Shown here one piece after another: positions 9,715 through 19,760 of a stretch of DNA of 64,000 nt. Each line of letters opens with the position of its first letter. Position 1 is the first letter of the stretch. The notes under the pieces were generated by a model. That model did no database searches, had not been told where the DNA came from, and was given only the letters and a program-made list of their open reading frames with translations. The stretch is from positions 87,667 through 151,666 of the forward strand of contig VFKM01000012.1 of NCBI GenBank assembly GCA_009885545.1, read 5' to 3'. This DNA comes from Flavobacteriales bacterium (GTDB lineage: Bacteria > Bacteroidota > Bacteroidia > Flavobacteriales_D > Crocinitomicaceae). A program made the position numbers and the translations under genes.

Positions 9715-10149
9715 CTAGTACTCGGGACCAAGTTTTAGTTGCAGTTTTGCTAATTTACCTTCACCTATCGAAACATTAAAATCTATAATTCTCGCATTAA
9801 CAGTATTATCTATATTGGCAATTAATATCTTTGGAGAAATTTTTACAAGTTCTAAAGCTACTCTTTGTAATATGTCAAAAGAATAATCTCTTCTAAAAAA
9901 CTTATCTTCAACACGGGAAATTGAATAAGATGAAATTAAACCCATGAGTTCATAAGGAGTATTTTTTTCATCAAACACCAATGAGATTTTACAGCTTCTT
10001 GCATTCAGATTGGTTACTGAATATTGTGTTGGACTTGGTGGTTTCATATCTTCTATTATGGAAGTTGGATCAATTTCTATTTTAGCTTCTTCACTAATCA
10101 AAAAATCGCTTCCACCAGTGTTTATTATTTGCTCTTCTAAATTCATCAT
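9715..10149 (-). CDS. Hypothetical protein
   Basis: 144 aa ORF. Confidence 0.5.
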   Translation of the reverse strand: MMNLEEQIINTGGSDFLISEEAKIEIDPTSIIEDMKPPSPTQYSVTNLNARSCKISLVFDEKNTPYELMGLISSYSISRVEDKFFRRDYSFDILQRVALELVKISPKILIANIDNTVNARIIDFNVSIGEGKLAKLQLKLGPEY

Positions 10150-10459
10150 ACTCTTCCTTGATATCTTTAGTTATTTTTTTTCCAATCTCTTCTATAGAAA
10201 AAAACAAATCTACCTCTAAGTGCAAAAGATCAATATATCTAATTTCCATAAAATATTCAGAGGAATAAGCATGATGGTTTCTAAGAAGATTTAAAATAAA
10301 TTCTTGAGCTGTATCATTTGTTTGAAATTCTAAAGATATAATCGAATGATGCTTGTCAACCGCCAAATACTGCTCACTAATAGTCCGTGAAGCAGAACCA
10401 GTTGCTGTCAACATATAATAATTTAATTCCTTTAATATTTTTTTTGAACTGGATAACAA
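10094..10459 (-). CDS. Hypothetical protein
   Basis: 121 aa ORF. Confidence 0.45.
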   Translation of the reverse strand: MLSSSKKILKELNYYMLTATGSASRTISEQYLAVDKHHSIISLEFQTNDTAQEFILNLLRNHHAYSSEYFMEIRYIDLLHLEVDLFFSIEEIGKKITKDIKEEYDEFRRANNKHWWKRFFD

Positions 10460-10474
10460 ATCTATTTGGTGGGA

Positions 10475-11446
10475 TTAATCTTCATCTGTCTCTGTTTTTT
10501 TAGTAGATCCAGGCGGTCTTCCTCTTTTTTTAACAAGACCCAAATCAACATCTCTTTTTTTCATATTTCTTGCAATAAAATCTTGAAATGTCATTAAAAC
10601 ACTGCTTTTTTTACTAAAATCTTTCAATACAAGAGATTCAACATGGCCAGTTTCTCCATCTGCTGCAAGCTCTGCAAGATGTTGAATAATAATTTTCTCG
10701 TTATCGGATGGTTCGACTGAACTTATTCTTTCAGCAACAAATAAATCACTAAAAATAGCAGCAGCAGAATCCCCATCTTCTCCACCCTCTGCATCCATTT
10801 CACCAACCTTTTGCAGTAATAGAACATACTTGTCCAGAGCTTCATCAATGATCTCAGCAAATTCTTCTGGGTCTTCATTGATATGTGCAACTCTTATCTT
10901 CAAAACTTCGCAAGCTTTTCTTACAATCTGTCTGGCCCCCTCAGTTGTGACGCCCAAAATAGCTGCAATTTCATGAAGAGGTACATCGCCGGACTTACCG
11001 CAACCATCATCTTCTTCATCGGTATTTTTTGTCGATGGTCTTCCGCGTTTTTTTGCTGTTACAACTTCTCCAGCATCCTTCGCAGCAGCAATTGCATCTA
11101 AATCATCATCTACTTCCGTTTCCGCAGAGCCTAATGATTTACTTATTTGGTTTCTTCTTAAAAATTGCTCGATATATTCAACTGGAGACAACTTAAATTC
11201 ATTTGAATTTTGTTCGATGTATTTTATAACCTCTCCGTCTGAAATCTCAGATGGAATATCTGTGGACGTAACTCGTTTAGAGCCCTCCCTTTTCATCCAT
11301 TTACCAAACTCTTTTTTTTCATCTTCACTAAATGAATCTAAAAGTTCATCATACTTTGCTTCATTAAGATGCTTTTTGACTTCTTTACTTACCATCTCTT
11401 GAATTTTGGTTCTAAGTTTTGGATCAATCACAATATTCATATTCAT
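10475..11446 (-). CDS. DNA-binding protein with sigma-region-4-like HTH and two AT-hooks
   Basis: KKRGRPSTK and KKRGRPPGSTK; PLHEIAAILGVTTEGARQIVRKACEVL. Confidence 0.6.
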   Translation of the reverse strand: MNMNIVIDPKLRTKIQEMVSKEVKKHLNEAKYDELLDSFSEDEKKEFGKWMKREGSKRVTSTDIPSEISDGEVIKYIEQNSNEFKLSPVEYIEQFLRRNQISKSLGSAETEVDDDLDAIAAAKDAGEVVTAKKRGRPSTKNTDEEDDGCGKSGDVPLHEIAAILGVTTEGARQIVRKACEVLKIRVAHINEDPEEFAEIIDEALDKYVLLLQKVGEMDAEGGEDGDSAAAIFSDLFVAERISSVEPSDNEKIIIQHLAELAADGETGHVESLVLKDFSKKSSVLMTFQDFIARNMKKRDVDLGLVKKRGRPPGSTKKTETDED

Positions 11447-11556
11447 ATTTTGTTCCCTGAAGATTACCCGATTTCTGGACGATTATCAACTAAATTCTCT
11501 TGATTATAATTTAGAAACATAATTCGCAAACTAGCCTATTATCATTAAGTAGGATT

Positions 11557-11724
11557 ATGCAGATGAAATTATTAATAGAAAAACAACATAAAGAACTCAG
11601 CGGAGTATACAAGATCACAAACATAGATAACAACAAATTCTACATCGGATCAACTATAAATTTTAAATCAAGATTTCTTCATCATAAAAAATTATTAGAG
11701 AAAAGTCAACATTATAATGATTAA
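11557..11724 (+). pseudogene. Truncated GIY-YIG endonuclease remnant
   Basis: 55 aa MQMKLLIEKQHKELSGVYKITNIDNNKFYIGSTINFKSRFLHHKKLLEKSQHYND: GIY-YIG core then stop. Confidence 0.7.
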
Positions 11725-11738
11725 TGGAAAAAGAAAAT

Positions 11739-12014
11739 CTACGACTGGGTGGAAGATGCTGAGTCAGAAGGAGGTTGCAAATCTGGAGTCTTTGAATCCT
11801 TAGAAGCAGCTTCTGTGTTCCTTCTTCCATAATATAGCGCCAGGAGCGGCGCTAGATACAAGGAAGCCTCACTTCCACTGAATGCTCTAATATCTACGTG
11901 ACCAATTTTGGCAACTATTGAAACCAATAACCATAATGAAACAATTGAAAATCCTATTGCGACCATTGTGAATGAAAAGGATTTTTTTCCATCCGAGTTT
12001 TTTAACATAAACAT
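11739..12014 (-). CDS. Small membrane protein, possibly holin-like
   Basis: Two hydrophobic segments: FTMVAIGFSIVSLWLLVSIVA and SLYLAPLLALYYGRR. Confidence 0.4.
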   Translation of the reverse strand: MFMLKNSDGKKSFSFTMVAIGFSIVSLWLLVSIVAKIGHVDIRAFSGSEASLYLAPLLALYYGRRNTEAASKDSKTPDLQPPSDSASSTQS

Positions 12015-12060
12015 ATCTGTTTCCTTCTAACTTTAACTAGAAGGAAACAGAATGATTTCT

Positions 12061-12528
12061 TCAAGAATGAATTCTCTTTTCTGATTTTTTCCACCCTCTA
12101 TGAGATTTTAATTTACCTGAAAGTAATCTGCATACACTTGAGGCTGTAAGATTGTGATCTTTACAAAATCTGCGTATATTTCCTATCTTATATCTCCTAT
12201 TATGTGGAGATAGTACGAAACCACAAATACGTTCATTAGGTTGGTTTACAGGAAGTTTCCAGCCTCTATGAGATTTTAATTTACCAGAAAACAATTCCCA
12301 AATTCCAGAAGTTCTTAAATTGTGGGTTTCACAAAATTTTAAAAGATTTTTTACTCTATAAATCATTCCATCTGGAGCTACTATTTTACCAAATACTTTT
12401 CCTTTTCGTCTTTCCTTTTTATGTTTTACTTTCTTGTATTTGTATATTCTCTTCTTTTTTGGAGGTTTTAATATTTTGAATGAATAGTTCACAATAACAT
12501 TGTAGAATATTTTAGTAAATTTATTCAT
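12061..12528 (-). CDS. Stand-alone homing-endonuclease DNA-binding repeats (no nuclease domain)
   Basis: Two repeats: RVKNLLKFCETHNLRTSGIWELFSGKLKSHRGWK and KIGNIRRFCKDHNLTASSVCRLLSGKLKSHRGWK. Confidence 0.65.
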   Translation of the reverse strand: MNKFTKIFYNVIVNYSFKILKPPKKKRIYKYKKVKHKKERRKGKVFGKIVAPDGMIYRVKNLLKFCETHNLRTSGIWELFSGKLKSHRGWKLPVNQPNERICGFVLSPHNRRYKIGNIRRFCKDHNLTASSVCRLLSGKLKSHRGWKKSEKRIHS

Positions 12529-12560
12529 TTCCTGAGAAATGCTATCGAAATCATTATGAT

Positions 12561-13274
12561 CTAAATGAATTTTGAATACATAATTTGGTGCTTTATTTTT
12601 TGTATGAAGTACAAAACGTACTCCAGGAAATTTTTTAATGAATTCTTTTCTTTTTTCCCAAAGAAAAAGTTTAGGAGCATAATGATTAGAAATAATCTTC
12701 CAATGCCGACATATATCAATAAACTAGTCAGAAGCCCTAAAGCAAATCCTCCAACACCTAAACCAACATATAACCAAGGACTAGTTGGAGTATTAATCCT
12801 CGTCAAGTTATAAACTTGATTTAACTCTGCTTCCTGAGTTCTTAATCTCAGAAGATATGTTTCTGTTAAAGTATTAATTGTCGTTTGCAAAAGAGCAATA
12901 TCTGCTATTGATCTAGCTGCCATTCTATCAAGATCAGCTTGACTATTAATCCTACATTGTTCCCTTTGACCCCTGAATTCTACCTCTACTCTTGCAACTG
13001 CTGGTCCATTGAATAATACACCAGCAAATGGTGCTGGTTGCCCAGATCTAAGTGGAGCTATAATTTCTCCAGCATCATCAGAAAATCTTACAGATGCATC
13101 GGAAACAGATGGTAAGATTACTCTATATGCAGATAGGTCAACATCAGGTACTATTAAGGAAGCATCAGAGTAGTTGTTTGGTGTTCTATGTGGAAGACGT
13201 TGCAGACTAGAGCATGATAAAATATTTAATATTAACAGTATTAAAAATATTGCTTTAAATGGTTTATTATTCAT
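12561..13274 (-). CDS. Lipoprotein with C-terminal TM segment, possible spanin component
   Basis: MNNKPFKAIFLILLILNILSCSS lipobox; start moved downstream of track start. Confidence 0.45.
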   Translation of the reverse strand: MNNKPFKAIFLILLILNILSCSSLQRLPHRTPNNYSDASLIVPDVDLSAYRVILPSVSDASVRFSDDAGEIIAPLRSGQPAPFAGVLFNGPAVARVEVEFRGQREQCRINSQADLDRMAARSIADIALLQTTINTLTETYLLRLRTQEAELNQVYNLTRINTPTSPWLYVGLGVGGFALGLLTSLLIYVGIGRLFLIIMLLNFFFGKKEKNSLKNFLEYVLYFIQKIKHQIMYSKFI

Positions 13275-13281
13275 AAAATTA

Positions 13282-13719
13282 TTAGTTAATATTTGTGTTA
13301 TTAGAGGGTAAAACTTGAAAACCAAAAAGTGAATTAACTCTGGCTGCCATTAACTCTGGATTGTTGTTTGTTTCTGCAATAATATCTCTTAGCTCTTGTT
13401 TTTTTATTTTTGAAAGATTATCCAAAGCTTCTGAATGAGTCTGATTTATTCTTACAATTGTAGCTCTATATTCACTTTCAATTCTTACTCGTTCCGCTAC
13501 ATCATTTGCATGAATTCTGTTTAGCTGTTCTATCTCTTGTCTGTGTCTTAAACTGATTGTTTCTCTTTCCTCTGTTAGTTGCTCAAGAAGCTCAGCTTTA
13601 TTTTTTGCAAATAGTATAATCCAAATTGAGACACCTCCAAAAACGACTACCCACCAATAGTTTTTAATATAAGATGCAATGATTAATAAATGTTTTTTTA
13701 TTGTTTGTAATGTATTCAT
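13282..13719 (-). CDS. N-terminal TM plus coiled-coil protein, possible i-spanin-like
   Basis: WWVVVFGGVSIWIILFA followed by long charged coiled coil. Confidence 0.4.
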   Translation of the reverse strand: MNTLQTIKKHLLIIASYIKNYWWVVVFGGVSIWIILFAKNKAELLEQLTEERETISLRHRQEIEQLNRIHANDVAERVRIESEYRATIVRINQTHSEALDNLSKIKKQELRDIIAETNNNPELMAARVNSLFGFQVLPSNNTNIN

Positions 13720-13723
13720 AGGT

Positions 13724-14167
13724 TCAGTTAAGATTTAATTTTTTATTTGGCGTGACATGACCTGGAGTTTTGAATAATTCTTCTTCAAAATCTAGATTTT
13801 CATCTTCCTCGTGGTTATGATCACAAGGTTCCTCTATTTTTTCATCATCTTCATCATCTGTCTCACATTGATGTTCAAGGCTTCCATCCATAATAGAAGC
13901 CATATATGATGATATCTCTTGTTGTATTTTTATATTATTATTAATGTCTTCTAGTCTTTTAACTACTAAAAACATTACATCCTCTAATGATTTGATTCTG
14001 CGAGACAGAGCAGAAAGTTCTGTTCCTTTCATTTTTTCTGTTACTTCCTTAAAAAGTTTTTCATTTTCATCAGTTGGCATCGTAATCAATTCCTCTCCTT
14101 TTTCCGTATCCATGTTAAAATCTGTCATGTCCTTTAACCAATCCAAAGTTTTTTTTAATTTTAACAT
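13724..14167 (-). CDS. Hypothetical coiled-coil acidic protein
   Basis: 147 aa ORF. Confidence 0.45.
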   Translation of the reverse strand: MLKLKKTLDWLKDMTDFNMDTEKGEELITMPTDENEKLFKEVTEKMKGTELSALSRRIKSLEDVMFLVVKRLEDINNNIKIQQEISSYMASIMDGSLEHQCETDDEDDEKIEEPCDHNHEEDENLDFEEELFKTPGHVTPNKKLNLN

Positions 14168-14196
14168 ATTATGAATTCCTTCTTTCTAAAACATAT

Positions 14197-14934
14197 TCAA
14201 CTACCCGAAGGTCCATCTGCTGCTGCTCCATCTGCAATTGGAGCTGATCCATAATCCCTGCTCTTGTCTTCTTTGTCTCTTGCACTTATACCATATTGCA
14301 AATCAAGTTTTGTCATTAGTTCTCTTGCAACAGTGTTGTTATAGTTTTTTGCAATATAGGTTTGTGCTCTTCTCAATATGGTTGTTTTTGGATCTAATAA
14401 AGTATCAATATTCATTATAAGCCTTGCTGTTAATGAAGCAAATGTATTAATATCAATTTTTGGTGTAGGAATCTCAGGCGCATCTGTAGCTTCTCCGCCA
14501 GCCCCCGGAGGAGCTCCCATATCTGGCATGCCCGAATCTGCTCCGCCTGGATCTGGGGCTCCTGCTGCGCCTCCTACGGGATCTGGTGGGGCTCCTGCTG
14601 CCATAGGATCGTCTGCTTCGAATAAAAATGTTTTCAGATTTTTAAAGGCTTTATAAAACTCTTCTTGAACCATCATTGGCTCACTTGATAATTCTCTCCC
14701 AAGAAGCGAGGCTTCCTTTTCATATTGAATGAATAAACTATCAACTTTTTGATCAAGAGAAATTCCTTGAGGTTGTTCAGTTGTTTGCGGAGAAATAACC
14801 TGTATAGGTTCAAAAACAGTTTCTTGTTCAAAAAGTTTTATTTTTGTAAAATTTCCAAGCCAAGGATTCTTTTGTTTATATTCTTCATTTACCCAACTCA
14901 TAACTTTTATTCTTGGTTTATTTTTCATTTTCAT
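14197..14934 (-). CDS. Gly/Pro/Ala-linker protein, probably structural
   Basis: DDPMAAGAPPDPVGGAAGAPDPGGADSGMPDMGAPPGAGG linker. Confidence 0.5.
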   Translation of the reverse strand: MKMKNKPRIKVMSWVNEEYKQKNPWLGNFTKIKLFEQETVFEPIQVISPQTTEQPQGISLDQKVDSLFIQYEKEASLLGRELSSEPMMVQEEFYKAFKNLKTFLFEADDPMAAGAPPDPVGGAAGAPDPGGADSGMPDMGAPPGAGGEATDAPEIPTPKIDINTFASLTARLIMNIDTLLDPKTTILRRAQTYIAKNYNNTVARELMTKLDLQYGISARDKEDKSRDYGSAPIADGAAADGPSGS

Positions 14935-15758
14935 ACCAACTGCTTTGAAACGATTCTATCTTGTCCAATCGGAGGCTCTCTAGATGGCATAAGTGCTATT
15001 GTTTTTGGTTCGACAGCAGCACTTACTGGTTCTATCATAAAGAGTTTATTAAGGTTACACATTTCAGCAATAATCATTCTTGCCTCAACAACTGCCCAAT
15101 TAATCTCTAACATCATTGCATTGATATAGTTTCTTCTGTCTCCTGGATAATCTTTAAACCATGCATGGTGATGCATGTCCAAAACTAATACTGGAATCCC
15201 CATCATTGGAACATTGGTTGTATGTGATTCTAAAAAGGTATTAAAATATTTTTGTTTAAAAGGATCAAAATATAACAAAACCCATCCTTCTCTTGCACTC
15301 ATAGCAGAAGCAATGAAATCTAGTTGCCATTTATCAAAGTTGCCCCATTCTTTGGCAATTCTAAGAAAAGGAACTGAATCCATTCTTATCTCAGAATGAA
15401 GATCTGAGATGTTTGTGAAGTAAAGTTCATGCAACTTCACCCCATTCAGATTATATTGTTCATCAAGCTTGAGATTTCTATAATCTGAGTTTGATGAATT
15501 TTCAATTCCTGCTTTATCCATTGCATCAATTCTAGAAGAAATTTTATTATGTGAATCAATATGATTTTTATATTGACCAAAATGAAGTTCCTTTGTAATA
15601 CCAGAAAGATATTCTGTTTTTAGATTGAATGCTCTTGGAGAAAGAATAGTTGCAACTTCATTTAATGCTTTTATTGCTCCTTCTCTAATAGAGCCAATAA
15701 TTGGCTTTAATTGTGAGCGGATATGTTGTGCTGTTTTGGTATCTAGTTTTAATTCCAT
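14931..15758 (-). CDS. Fe/Mn superoxide dismutase-like protein
   Basis: KLHELYFTNI; VLVLDMHHHAWFKDYPGDRRNYINAMMLEINWAVVEAR resembles SOD metal-binding regions. Confidence 0.7.
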   Translation of the reverse strand: MELKLDTKTAQHIRSQLKPIIGSIREGAIKALNEVATILSPRAFNLKTEYLSGITKELHFGQYKNHIDSHNKISSRIDAMDKAGIENSSNSDYRNLKLDEQYNLNGVKLHELYFTNISDLHSEIRMDSVPFLRIAKEWGNFDKWQLDFIASAMSAREGWVLLYFDPFKQKYFNTFLESHTTNVPMMGIPVLVLDMHHHAWFKDYPGDRRNYINAMMLEINWAVVEARMIIAEMCNLNKLFMIEPVSAAVEPKTIALMPSREPPIGQDRIVSKQLV

Positions 15759-15796
15759 AAGACCTTGTTATGTTTAAATATTAATGTTCGAAACAG

Positions 15797-18700
15797 TTAT
15801 TTGATCCATTGATCTTTATTGAGCTTATGAATCTTATTTGGAAATGTACTGAATCCAAAATCTGTTTTCCCAGTGAACTCAGCTACGATTATATCATTTT
15901 GTTTTAAACCTTTGCCGGTTCCTTTATAATTCCATATCATACACATATGTTCCCGCATTGATTCGCCAAACAATTTCAGTTTCAAATAAGGTTTACCTGT
16001 TTTGGTTGTTGCTAATGCTGCTGATGATACTGCTGCCCAACATTTACTATCAGGAATCCATTCATCAATTGGAATAATCCCTTCTTTATCAAGTGCTTCT
16101 TGTATATCATCTGGAACTATAAGAGAGAAATCAACAGAGCCTGCTAACTCTTGTTGAGTTAGCATTTTTTCTTCTGGAGTCCAATCAGGCATATCCTTTG
16201 ATTCTTCAATAAGATTTTTCATCAACTCTCTAACATTATTATTTTTCTTTCTAGCAGAAGTTCTTTTTAGAAGATCATAGTTTTCTATCAAGACATGGTG
16301 CATTTGCTTATAGTTGCTAAATGTTTTTTCTATCCCAACTAGATCCATTGAGTCAAGTGCTTCGAGTGAAATAAGTGTGGATAGAGCTCTCTTGTTGAAT
16401 TTGGAATGTCTCCAAGTTCCATTTTCATTGATCAAGAGATCCTCTGCTGTTTTATATGGTTTGTTTTGTTTCAGTTCCCATAAAACAGTTTTACCAACAT
16501 ATTTTAAAGAAGAAAATCCTGGAACTAGATTCTTCTGTTGCGTTGGATGAATGGCAAATCCATAAGAAGAATTGTTAATATCTGGTTTAGAGATTTTGTA
16601 TCCCAGTTTTTTTGCTTCTTTTATAGCTACTGCTTTTGGATCTTCTTGGTTTGTAGAAGATCCCTTGCTTTCTGTGCAATAGTCAAGATATGTTGTTATC
16701 CATTCATCTGGATAATATGTAAGAAAATATGCACATTGAAAAGTTGCAATAGCATAAGAGACTGCATGAGCTTTTACGAAACTATATGCCACCAACGACT
16801 TCATATTATGAAAAATTTCTGATGAAGTTTTAGAATCTATCCCATTAACTTCTTCACATTTTTTAACGAATTCTAACTGCAAAACATCTCTTTCTGCTGC
16901 TGCTTTATCTTTTTCGCTAATATTTTTCTTTGTGAAGGATTTTCTTACTCCGTCGCATTCATCTAATGGGACTCCAGCAAGTTTATGATAAATCATTAAC
17001 AATTGTTCTTGAAATACAAGGAGCCCAGAAGTTTCATTATACACTTCTTTGAGCAATGGATGTTGATAAACAACTAATTCAGGTTTTGATCTATTTTTCA
17101 AAAACTGTTTATCCACACCTAAGCCCAAAGGGCCAGGTCTAAACACACTTGTAGCTATTGCAATATCAATAATATTTTTTGGCTTCATTTGTCTCATGAA
17201 TTCTTGTGTGTTTTTTTGTACAAATTGAAACGTACCAGAAAAATGTCCTTCCCAAAACACATGTTTGTAAACCTTCTCATCAGTCATTGGATTATTGTCT
17301 GGATGAAGATGTTCAAAAAACCATTTTTTTATTTCTGGAAAACTTGGATTTTTATTTCCAGTTTTTATTAAAATTTTTCTCGTACATTCCTCAAACATTT
17401 TAAGAGTGCCTAACCCAAGAATATCAAACTTGAGTAATCCAAATTCTTCTAAATGCCTATTGTTCAGACCCTCAGCCCATGGAGTTTGTAACTGACCACC
17501 AGAGGCAATTATTGGCATTGCCTCCTTCGTATTTGAAGCCAAAATTACGCCACCAGCATGCCTAGATGTACTTTTTATTTGTTTGAACAAAACTTTTATT
17601 GTAGTTTGAAATTCCGGATATTTTTCTAATAGCTGTTTAAAAGTTGGAGAATACTCCATGGCATCTTCAAAAGTAAGAACCCATACAGCTTTATCAAATC
17701 CAGGTTCTGATTTTTTGGAGGCCAACACCTCAACTTCAATTCTGGAGGTTAATGGATTGATTTCTTCAAATGGCACTCCATGTAATTTTGCTACATCTTT
17801 GATCAAAGATCTTAATTGCAACTGATTAAAATTTGAAACTGCAATTACATTCTCTCTGCCAAAATATTCTGATAAAATTTCAATAGCATGCTCTCTATCT
17901 GCACTATCACTATCTATGTCAGCCATAGATAGTTTTTTCTTGCTTAAAAATCTGGAAAATAATAAATTAAATCTTATTGGATCTACTTGAGTAATATTCA
18001 AACAATAAGCTAACAGCGATCCAGCAGCAGAACCTCTTCCAGCACCCATTAACATTTCACTAGAAATTAATTCAGCAATTTTATAATAAGTTAAAAAATA
18101 TTTTGCTAACTTTAACTCTTTAACAGTATCCAATTCATATTGAAGCCTTTCAATATATTCTTCGTTTTTATCTCTTTTTCTCCAAATTAATCCATCTATA
18201 GCTTTGCGAACTAATTCAGTAAAAGCTGCTTTAGTTTCATCCCCCTTTTTTGAATCAATTAGAACTTTTAATTTATCTGTAGATAAATCAGAAATTTGAG
18301 ATAGCACAGGAAGTTTGATGGATTTATCAAACTCTAATTCACCTATCATTTGATGAGCTATATCGTGAGTTCTTTCAATGGCTTCACAAACCTCATCGTT
18401 ATATTTCTCAAAATATTCTTTATAAGGTTCTGAATATCTAAGGTAACTTTCCCACATTTGAATATGGTTTTTTGGATATAACTCACACTTTAGTTCATCA
18501 ATGGTTTTTGGAAGTAGATTTACATCAAAGGTTCCTTTGGTCTTTGAAGACCAAGCCATTGCTTTGTAAATTTCTCTTTCTCTCCAATGAACTGGATTAG
18601 AATAATGAGCATCGGCTGTCGCTACAATTTTTATCCCAGTTCTTCTGGAACATTCAAGGATATGAAGATTAACAAGCGACTGAATCGGTAGCCGATTAAA

Positions 18701-19513
18701 TTGTAATTCCAAGAAATAGTTTTCTGGGCCTAAAGCCTCAAGAAATTTCTCAGAATATTCCTTTAATCTTTTTTGAACTTTTTCAAAATCATGGGTGGTT
18801 TCTGGTCCCAAATCTTTAAGATTTTCATATCCAGTAAGCTCTTCATAAATTATTTTGCTGGCAGTTCCGCCAATACACGCCGATAATCCTATCACATTCC
18901 CATTAGTATTGGCGGCTAATGATTTAAAATCCATTCTTGGATAACGATAGAATCCATTAATATAAGATTCAGATGTTAACCTGAATAAACTTTTAATTCC
19001 AGCAGAGTTCTTTGGAAGTAATACTAAATGGTTTCTTTGAAACAAAGGATTAAACCATTTTGAAACTTTAGATTCAGCTTCATCTTCTATTACGGTTCCA
19101 GATTCCTCATTTTCATCCTTTTTAACATTTAATTCATCAAGTTCAGATTCAGTTGAAGCCAACTCATTCCCAATTAATTCTAATTCAGATTTTATAGTTT
19201 TTTTTCTTTTTGGAGCCAAAGATCCAGAAGCCTTTGCCTCTGCATGAAGTTTTCTCCAATCATCTAATGAATCAATAAAATACGCTTCAATCCCAGGAAT
19301 GGCTTTGAAGGCTATCCCTTTTTTCTTTAGGTCTTTTACTTTTATCTGCTGAAATGGAATTCCATTTTGATGCCCGTGATCTGTCAATGCCAAAGAATCA
19401 GATCCATTCGACAATGCAAAATCAATATGCTCTTGTGGATAGCCAATCGAGTCTCCTATAGATAATGAATGGCTGTGTAATCCCGTGAACCTATTTGGAG
19501 TTTTTTGTGACAT
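15797..19513 (-). CDS. dnaE: DNA polymerase III alpha subunit (family C), with PHP domain
   Basis: FTGLHSHSLSIGDS..ALTDHGHQNG (PHP); GAGRGSAAGSLLAYCLNI; MADIDSDSADR; SRHAGGVILA. Confidence 0.92.
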   Translation of the reverse strand: MSQKTPNRFTGLHSHSLSIGDSIGYPQEHIDFALSNGSDSLALTDHGHQNGIPFQQIKVKDLKKKGIAFKAIPGIEAYFIDSLDDWRKLHAEAKASGSLAPKRKKTIKSELELIGNELASTESELDELNVKKDENEESGTVIEDEAESKVSKWFNPLFQRNHLVLLPKNSAGIKSLFRLTSESYINGFYRYPRMDFKSLAANTNGNVIGLSACIGGTASKIIYEELTGYENLKDLGPETTHDFEKVQKRLKEYSEKFLEALGPENYFLELQFNRLPIQSLVNLHILECSRRTGIKIVATADAHYSNPVHWREREIYKAMAWSSKTKGTFDVNLLPKTIDELKCELYPKNHIQMWESYLRYSEPYKEYFEKYNDEVCEAIERTHDIAHQMIGELEFDKSIKLPVLSQISDLSTDKLKVLIDSKKGDETKAAFTELVRKAIDGLIWRKRDKNEEYIERLQYELDTVKELKLAKYFLTYYKIAELISSEMLMGAGRGSAAGSLLAYCLNITQVDPIRFNLLFSRFLSKKKLSMADIDSDSADREHAIEILSEYFGRENVIAVSNFNQLQLRSLIKDVAKLHGVPFEEINPLTSRIEVEVLASKKSEPGFDKAVWVLTFEDAMEYSPTFKQLLEKYPEFQTTIKVLFKQIKSTSRHAGGVILASNTKEAMPIIASGGQLQTPWAEGLNNRHLEEFGLLKFDILGLGTLKMFEECTRKILIKTGNKNPSFPEIKKWFFEHLHPDNNPMTDEKVYKHVFWEGHFSGTFQFVQKNTQEFMRQMKPKNIIDIAIATSVFRPGPLGLGVDKQFLKNRSKPELVVYQHPLLKEVYNETSGLLVFQEQLLMIYHKLAGVPLDECDGVRKSFTKKNISEKDKAAAERDVLQLEFVKKCEEVNGIDSKTSSEIFHNMKSLVAYSFVKAHAVSYAIATFQCAYFLTYYPDEWITTYLDYCTESKGSSTNQEDPKAVAIKEAKKLGYKISKPDINNSSYGFAIHPTQQKNLVPGFSSLKYVGKTVLWELKQNKPYKTAEDLLINENGTWRHSKFNKRALSTLISLEALDSMDLVGIEKTFSNYKQMHHVLIENYDLLKRTSARKKNNNVRELMKNLIEESKDMPDWTPEEKMLTQQELAGSVDFSLIVPDDIQEALDKEGIIPIDEWIPDSKCWAAVSSAALATTKTGKPYLKLKLFGESMREHMCMIWNYKGTGKGLKQNDIIVAEFTGKTDFGFSTFPNKIHKLNKDQWIK

Positions 19514-19553
19514 TTAATTGATTCATTATGTCACGGAATGGTTAAGAAAGAAA

Positions 19554-19748
19554 CTAGGCTGCGTCACTAAAGCTTGTCAAAATATTATTTGTTTCGGCAG
19601 TTGTTTTGTCAACTTCAAAAAGCTTTTTTATTGCTTTATCAAGTTTTTCCTCTATTTTAGAGAGCTTCTTTGTTAGTTCTTCATGATTGTCTCTGACTTC
19701 TTCTGCTAGATTTTGTATTGATTGATGAATATCTTTGTCAGTGACCAT
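19554..19748 (-). CDS. Small coiled-coil protein
   Basis: 64 aa heptad-like. Confidence 0.4.
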   Translation of the reverse strand: MVTDKDIHQSIQNLAEEVRDNHEELTKKLSKIEEKLDKAIKKLFEVDKTTAETNNILTSFSDAA

Positions 19749-19760
19749 TATGTTTAATTC

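Noticed and set aside
16314-17403. Plus-strand ORFs inside the polymerase gene
   Set aside because: Antisense to a well-supported dnaE frame, no recognisable motifs
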